Source: Gammaproteobacteria bacterium (GTDB lineage: Bacteria; Pseudomonadota; Gammaproteobacteria; Pseudomonadales; Azotimanducaceae). From it: a stretch of 15,198 nucleotides of DNA. Shown piece by piece: positions 14,720 through 15,198 of the stretch. Location of the stretch: NCBI GenBank assembly GCA_027293665.1, contig JAPUFN010000128.1, positions 1-15,198 on the forward strand, given 5' to 3'. The notes under the pieces were generated by a model. That model searched no databases, had not been told where the DNA came from, and was given only the letters and a program-made list of their open reading frames with translations. Within the stretch, counting starts at the first letter, position 1. Every line of letters starts with the position of its first letter. The translations under genes were made by a program, and so were the position numbers.

Positions 14720-15198
14720 TTAATTCACCAGGTGATCGATCGTTTCCAACAGCTCGTTTTCCTGGAATGGTTTGCCCAGGAAACTGTTGACACCTAACTT
14801 CGCGGCATGCTCCTTGTGCTTTTCACCGGTCCTGGAGCTGATCATTATGATCGGCAGATCACTCAACCGATCATCATGACGGACCTGCCGCGCCACTTCG
14901 AAACCATCCATCCGGGGCATCTCAATATCGAGCAGCATCACATCGGGTCGACGTTCCTGCAGTAATGCGATCGCCTCGATGCCGTCTTTTGCGACGATTA
15001 CATCCATACCCTGGCGTTCCAGCAGACGCGTCGTCACCTTACGCACGGTTACTGAATCGTCCACGACCATGACACAGGTGGTTTTAGCGCCCCTGGCCAG
15101 CGGTCGTGCACCAGAGGCAAGCCCGTCACCGCTCTGTGCGCGAATCAACGCAATCAGATCGATAATCACGACCACGCTGCCATCACCGAGAATGGTTG
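14720..15198 (-). CDS. C-terminal part of ChpA/CheA-type hybrid histidine kinase (CheW-like end and receiver domain)
   Basis: The reading frame is open to the window edge and ends at TAA (14722-14720); about 159 codons are visible. It begins with TILGDGSVVVIIDLIALIR, the end of the CheW-like (P5) regulatory domain of CheA kinases. A linker rich in Ala and Gly follows, then a complete receiver domain. VMVVDDSVTVRK carries the acidic pair, VMLLDIEMPRMDGFEV the phospho-accepting Asp, and FLGKPFQE the conserved Lys. A CheA ending in a fused receiver is typical of ChpA of the twitching-motility Chp system. The kinase, dimerization and Hpt domains lie beyond the window. A separate response regulator starting at GTG 15175 would be the alternative, but the clear P5 sequence ahead argues against it. 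Confidence 0.85.
   Translation of the reverse strand, partial: TILGDGSVVVIIDLIALIRAQSGDGLASGARPLARGAKTTCVMVVDDSVTVRKVTTRLLERQGMDVIVAKDGIEAIALLQERRPDVMLLDIEMPRMDGFEVARQVRHDDRLSDLPIIMISSRTGEKHKEHAAKLGVNSFLGKPFQENELLETIDHLVN

Overview
The window reads as core chromosome of a gammaproteobacterium with roughly 55-58% GC. The best taxonomic signal is the block pepP-ygfB (minus strand) facing a small coiled-coil gene, zapA, 6S RNA and fau (plus strand), an arrangement typical of Pseudomonas- and Xanthomonas-like gammaproteobacteria. The divergent ilvA/rpiA pair, the neighbouring D-2-hydroxyglutarate dehydrogenase-like flavoprotein and the ChpA/CheW-type twitching genes point the same way. I cannot place it below class level. 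I see no phage, IS element, CRISPR array or tRNA.

Layout. Positions 1-1307 hold the 5' part of pepP and ygfB, both on the minus strand; ygfB carries a 39-bp tandem repeat. Positions 1415-3383 run plus: a ZapB-like coiled-coil gene, zapA, the 6S RNA gene ssrS, fau and def. ilvA (minus) converges on def and diverges from rpiA (plus) across only 30 bp. rpiA overlaps the 3' end of a minus-strand FAD-linked dehydrogenase by 23 bp. A minus-strand alpha/beta hydrolase follows.

The sugar-phosphate cluster is on the minus strand, transcribed tkt, pgk and then a remnant of class II fructose-bisphosphate aldolase (fba) that keeps only about its first 9-10 and last two dozen codons. Divergent from tkt is metK, which has lost about 97 internal codons out of frame. 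Next come metF and rsmE, which overlap by ATGA. At the right edge, on the minus strand, are the C-terminus of a ChpA/CheA-type hybrid kinase and a CheW-like gene.

Metabolic links: fau, metF and metK belong to folate one-carbon and SAM metabolism; def removes the formyl group whose donor comes from the folate pool; rsmE uses SAM. tkt, pgk, fba and rpiA serve glycolysis, the Calvin-type carbon cycle and the pentose phosphate pathway.

The strongest oddities are the two broken genes, fba and metK, 3.5 kb apart. Both have clean recognisable ends and a frame-changing internal loss. Since metK is nearly always essential, either intact copies lie elsewhere or the assembled sequence has local deletions. 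The other notable feature is that the only convincing ribosome binding site for fau lies inside the closing stem of 6S RNA.
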